A stretch of DNA of 64,000 nucleotides from the NCBI GenBank assembly GCA_020636445.1, contig JACJXV010000003.1:62001-126000 (forward strand), read 5' to 3'. Origin of the DNA: Lewinellaceae bacterium (GTDB taxonomy: Bacteria; Bacteroidota; Bacteroidia; Chitinophagales; Saprospiraceae). The position numbers and the translations under genes were made by a program. Of this stretch, positions 61,178 to 64,000 are shown in pieces (position 1 is the stretch's first letter; every line of letters begins with the position of its first letter). Under the pieces are notes generated by a model, which was given only the letters and a program-made list of their open reading frames with translations, did not search any database and was not told where the DNA came from.

Positions 61178-63247
61178 TTATTTCTTGTTACCCAACATGC
61201 GGTCAAAAAAGTCTTTACTCGCCTGGTAAGCAGCAAGCCAGTTGCGTTGCAGCAGAAACCCATGGACTTCATCCGGAAAGATCAGTTGTTCGGTGTGAAC
61301 TCCCTGGCGGCGCAGGGATTCCAATAAATCTACAGATTCGCTGAAGGGAACGTTGCGGTCATCGTCGCCATGGATGATGAGTACCGGCGATTTCCAGCCG
61401 TCGATAAAGTTCATTGGAGAAGACTGGAAAGCCAGGCGGGCAAATTCTGGCTTTGACTCCGGTACATAGTTGGGTACAAAGTTTTTGATGACCACATTCC
61501 AGTCGTGTACGCCATGGAGATCTACGCCAGCCGCAAAAAGATCGGAGGCACGTGCCAGCCCAAGCGCAGTTAGATACCCTCCGTAGGAACCACCCCACAG
61601 GCCAATTCGTGCGGGATCAACATCCACCCGCTGGCGCAGGAATAAACCAGCACCTAATACATCCTGGAACTCACTGGCACCAGTAGCGCCGTAATTCAGG
61701 GCTTCCCGAAAATCCAGACCATAGCCAATGCCGCTGCGGTAGTTGACCGACAGAACAGTATAGCCCTGGCTGGCTAAGTATTGATTAAATGCATAAGCAT
61801 TACTGTAATATCCCCGATGGTGAAAACCCAACAGCATCTGCCGGCGAGACCCACCGTGAAAAAACAAAACTGCCGGGCGTTTTTCTCCGGCTTTCATTCC
61901 CGGGGGTAAAAATAATTGCCCGTGAATCAGCAAGCCATCTGCTGCCGGGAAGACCACTGCCTGGGGCTCGGTTAGCTGGGTCGTTGGAAACTGGGAGAGG
62001 TTGACTCCCATTGGCTGGCGGTTATTTACAGTTCCCAGTAAGCTTACATGGGCGGGAATTCTTCCTCCTGAAGCCATGATCGCTATTTTGCCTCCCGGGG
62101 TTTGTACAGCCCCCCATTCGATACCCGTTCCGGGGGTCAGCAGCTTAGGTGCGCCATTGGCAACCTCAACCCGCCAGATATGCTGGCGGTCAATATCATC
62201 CTGGTTGGAAGAGTATAATATAGCTTTGCTATCCGGACTCATGCTGACGTACTGGACTTCAAAAGCTCCGGGGGTCAAGCATTTGGTTGTTCCCTGGGCT
62301 AGCGATAAGGAATAAAGATGCGTCCAGCCATCGCCCTCCCAAGGGAAAACCAGCTGTCCGTCATGGCTCCAGAGTAACTGGTTTTCGGCGGATACCTCCC
62401 GAAAGGCACTGCCACGGCCCTCGGGGGCTCGCCATACTTCGCTGCCTTCGCCGCTGGCCAGATCAGCCACCCAGATTGACCAGGGGAGTGCTGTTCGCCG
62501 GGGAACGAAAGGAAGAATGCCTCTTTCATTCGGCACCCGTAAAAAAGCTATTTTCTTACTGTCTGGCGACCAGGCGGGCTCACTATCCTTATCCAGACTG
62601 GGTTGCAGATAACGGAAAGCATTATTGGCTGGGGTGAAAACGCCGATAAAAGCATGGTCGCCCCGGTTGCTCACTAAAGCCAGGTGCTGGCCATCGGGCG
62701 ACCAGCGTAAACTACCTGCATTCCCCCGGATAGTCAGATATTGCCGGGGTAGTGTCCCGGAACTGCTCAAATCAAGCACCCATACCTGGCCACGCCGGGT
62801 AAAGGCCAGCTTCTGATTATCCGGAGATGGCGTTGGGTTACTGCCCTCACCAAGTCGCACCGGTTGAATATCAGTGCTCAGGGTTATCCGCCAGATTTCC
62901 TGACGGGCTCCGGCTGGATCACTCGTTGGATTGGGGATTTCTCCCCGTCCATTTGGCCCGCCGCCTCTGACGAAAAAGAGTGTATTCCCATCCTCGCTGA
63001 ATACCAGATTAGTGATGTCCTGACCATCATCCTCCGTGAATTGGGTCACGGGGCGGGCCGTAAATTCAGGCCCTATGGCGACGTATACATTACGGACTCC
63101 CGCTGTGTTATAAACCCAGGCCAATTTTTCTCCCTGGGTAGCGGCTGTAAGGCTGGTGGGGAAAGGAGCATTCAGCATTTGCTCCAGTAAATTGGATTGC
63201 GCCGACAGGGTAGTGGCGACCAGCAAAAACAGGAAGATGCGTGTCAT
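61178..63247 (-). CDS. S9-family prolyl oligopeptidase-type peptidase
   Basis: A 689-residue serine peptidase with signal peptide (about 1-17). The N-terminal part (about 40-400) is a beta-propeller with repeated WSPDG/SPDSK blade motifs. The alpha/beta-hydrolase domain (from about 430) holds the nucleophile Ser in GLWGGSYGGYLTA, Asp in IHGDDDRNVPF and His in DEVHGF. It is close to DPP-IV and acylaminoacyl-peptidase groups; it removes dipeptides or small N-terminal units from peptides. It would work with the M1 peptidase and secreted enzymes in protein degradation. Confidence 0.93.
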   Translation of the reverse strand: MTRIFLFLLVATTLSAQSNLLEQMLNAPFPTSLTAATQGEKLAWVYNTAGVRNVYVAIGPEFTARPVTQFTEDDGQDITNLVFSEDGNTLFFVRGGGPNGRGEIPNPTSDPAGARQEIWRITLSTDIQPVRLGEGSNPTPSPDNQKLAFTRRGQVWVLDLSSSGTLPRQYLTIRGNAGSLRWSPDGQHLALVSNRGDHAFIGVFTPANNAFRYLQPSLDKDSEPAWSPDSKKIAFLRVPNERGILPFVPRRTALPWSIWVADLASGEGSEVWRAPEGRGSAFREVSAENQLLWSHDGQLVFPWEGDGWTHLYSLSLAQGTTKCLTPGAFEVQYVSMSPDSKAILYSSNQDDIDRQHIWRVEVANGAPKLLTPGTGIEWGAVQTPGGKIAIMASGGRIPAHVSLLGTVNNRQPMGVNLSQFPTTQLTEPQAVVFPAADGLLIHGQLFLPPGMKAGEKRPAVLFFHGGSRRQMLLGFHHRGYYSNAYAFNQYLASQGYTVLSVNYRSGIGYGLDFREALNYGATGASEFQDVLGAGLFLRQRVDVDPARIGLWGGSYGGYLTALGLARASDLFAAGVDLHGVHDWNVVIKNFVPNYVPESKPEFARLAFQSSPMNFIDGWKSPVLIIHGDDDRNVPFSESVDLLESLRRQGVHTEQLIFPDEVHGFLLQRNWLAAYQASKDFFDRMLGNKK

Positions 63248-63404
63248 AAAATAGCTGATGAGTTAGGAAATCAGAACAAACACTAAAATACTAAAAATGC
63301 CTGGCTTGCTGATATTCCTACCGGAAGCCTTGTGAACTCATCGAAGGACAACAATAGTTGATTGGCTCAAGGGGAAGCCAAGGGAAGATGAGAAACGAAT
63401 TCAA

Positions 63405-63911
63405 TTACCAGTTGGAGAAGGCCGCATTGAAGATATCTTCCATCAGCTGATTGGAGATTGAGCGGATGGCATCTTCTTCTACCGCCGAAAAGTCGACACT
63501 ACTACTAAAATCATAGAAGAAGGAAAAGTTGCGTTTCCAGACTTGCTCATTCTTGCGGTTGTTGTAATATTCCACCGCCAGGGTGATCGTCAAGCGGTTA
63601 ATGGCGGTACTTTCACCTGTTCGGGGGGCTTCGGCGGAAATGCGGTAATCAACCAGGGTTCCTTTGAATTCAATATCGGGGTCATTTTCCGACAGAATTA
63701 GCCGCGATTCCGTACGCACTTTATCTTTCAGTGCTTCCGTCAGTGTTATTGACAGGGAAGGCTGTGCATTTTCTGCATTATTTTTAAAATTGGGCACGAA
63801 GAAGGTACGCAATTCAGGGTCCAGGCTTACTCCTGAAAGGGAGATAGAACAACGGGTAAGGGAAACACCCAGTACCACTAGGAACAAGAGGCGGAAGAGG
63901 GGTGTTTTCAC
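63405..63911 (-). CDS. lptE: LPS assembly lipoprotein LptE
   Basis: A 168-residue outer-membrane lipoprotein with VSLTRC (Cys21). The sequence CSISLSGVSLDPELRTFFVPNFKNNA, the central IEFKGTLVDYRISAEAP and the final ISNQLMEDIFNAAFSNW match the Bacteroidota LptE family, which plugs LptD. The start is GTG at 63911, overlapping the upstream regulator's stop as GTGA, so translation is coupled. The order sigma-54-type regulator then lptE is typical of this phylum. Confidence 0.88.
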   Translation of the reverse strand: MKTPLFRLLFLVVLGVSLTRCSISLSGVSLDPELRTFFVPNFKNNAENAQPSLSITLTEALKDKVRTESRLILSENDPDIEFKGTLVDYRISAEAPRTGESTAINRLTITLAVEYYNNRKNEQVWKRNFSFFYDFSSSVDFSAVEEDAIRSISNQLMEDIFNAAFSNW

Positions 63912-64000
63912 AGATCGTATTGTTTTATCTTGCGGTAAAGGGTTCGCTCGGAGATCCCTAATTCATCGGCAGCATCTTTGCGGCGACCTTTGTGCTTGCG
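63908..64000 (-). CDS. C-terminal end of a sigma-54-type (Fis-family) regulator, partial
   Basis: The last 30 codons of a gene entering from the right edge. The translation, RKHKGRRKDAADELGIS and then ERTLYRKIKQYDL, is the Fis-type helix-turn-helix that closes NtrC-like enhancer-binding regulators. Its TGA stop overlaps the lptE GTG start. The ATPase and any receiver domain are outside the window, so activating signal and class are unknown. Confidence 0.85.
   Translation of the reverse strand, partial: RKHKGRRKDAADELGISERTLYRKIKQYDL

Overview
The window is a chromosomal segment from a member of the Bacteroidota, most likely class Saprospiria (Lewinella/Haliscomenobacter-like). The reasons are type IX secretion (T9SS) sorting domains on two secreted proteins, a GldC homologue, many Bacteroidota-specific families (DUF4249, DUF3822, DUF4296, DUF2911, DUF6438-like, DUF6702-like, GH92, Bacteroidota-type LptE), and repeated occurrence of the Bacteroidota promoter element TAnnTTTG just upstream of genes. 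Shine-Dalgarno sequences are not obvious. The assignment below phylum level is an inference from protein style, not from a marker gene. Most of the window is ordinary, densely packed chromosome. I see no CRISPR array, insertion sequence, prophage, rRNA or tRNA gene.

Layout. 1-4.3 kb: a copper-type P1B ATPase, a DUF4249 lipoprotein, an NAD(P)-binding oxidoreductase and gldC. 4.37-4.47 kb: the 4.5S/SRP RNA gene with its own promoter. 4.6-14.2 kb: one 3195-residue secreted protein with lamin-tail domains, an ExeM/NucH-like nuclease unit, long Cys-rich repeats, dockerin-like and cohesin-like modules and a T9SS tail. 14.5-16 kb: an MmcQ/YjbR protein overlapping a DAO-type oxidase. 16.2-22.3 kb: a 2037-residue alpha-2-macroglobulin homologue with an intact CxEQ thioester motif. 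22.4-27.8 kb: DUF697/SHOCT protein, tsaD, bactofilin, a membrane-anchored unknown, DUF3822, rsmD, and a small secreted protein. 28-32.3 kb: argS, glnS, DUF2911 lipoprotein. 32.5-34.7 kb: carbonic anhydrase and SulP transporter as an overlapping minus-strand pair. 35-40.9 kb: SDR, SixA-like phosphatase, DUF4296, a PhoB/PhoR-type two-component pair, ABC-F ATPase, and a tiny membrane ORF. 40.9-45.6 kb: DUF6438-like and OmpA lipoproteins, a basic secreted protein, a solitary cohesin-domain protein, RlpA-SPOR, LysE. 46.1-49.9 kb: mnmA, a lipoprotein, rimM, a T9SS cargo protein. 50-56.9 kb: amidohydrolase divergent from a TetR regulator, M1 peptidase divergent from a DUF6702-like protein, a START-like protein and a small membrane protein. 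57-64 kb: GH92 glycosidase divergent from a secreted FAD oxidoreductase, an S9 peptidase, lptE, and the C-terminal end of a sigma-54-type regulator.

How it fits together. Housekeeping RNA and translation genes (SRP RNA, tsaD, rsmD, argS, glnS, mnmA, rimM) alternate with cell-surface and secreted enzymes that suit a particle-degrading lifestyle (nuclease, peptidases, GH92, amidohydrolase, T9SS cargo). The SulP-carbonic anhydrase pair suggests bicarbonate supply. The features most worth a second look are the giant nuclease-bearing protein and the cohesin/dockerin-like modules. Smaller points of interest are two overlapping divergent promoters in the short GH92/FAD interval, a possible alternative-hairpin leader near 45.75 kb, and an RsmD with a changed catalytic motif. 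I did not find a clearly new multi-gene system such as a defence island or a biosynthetic cluster.
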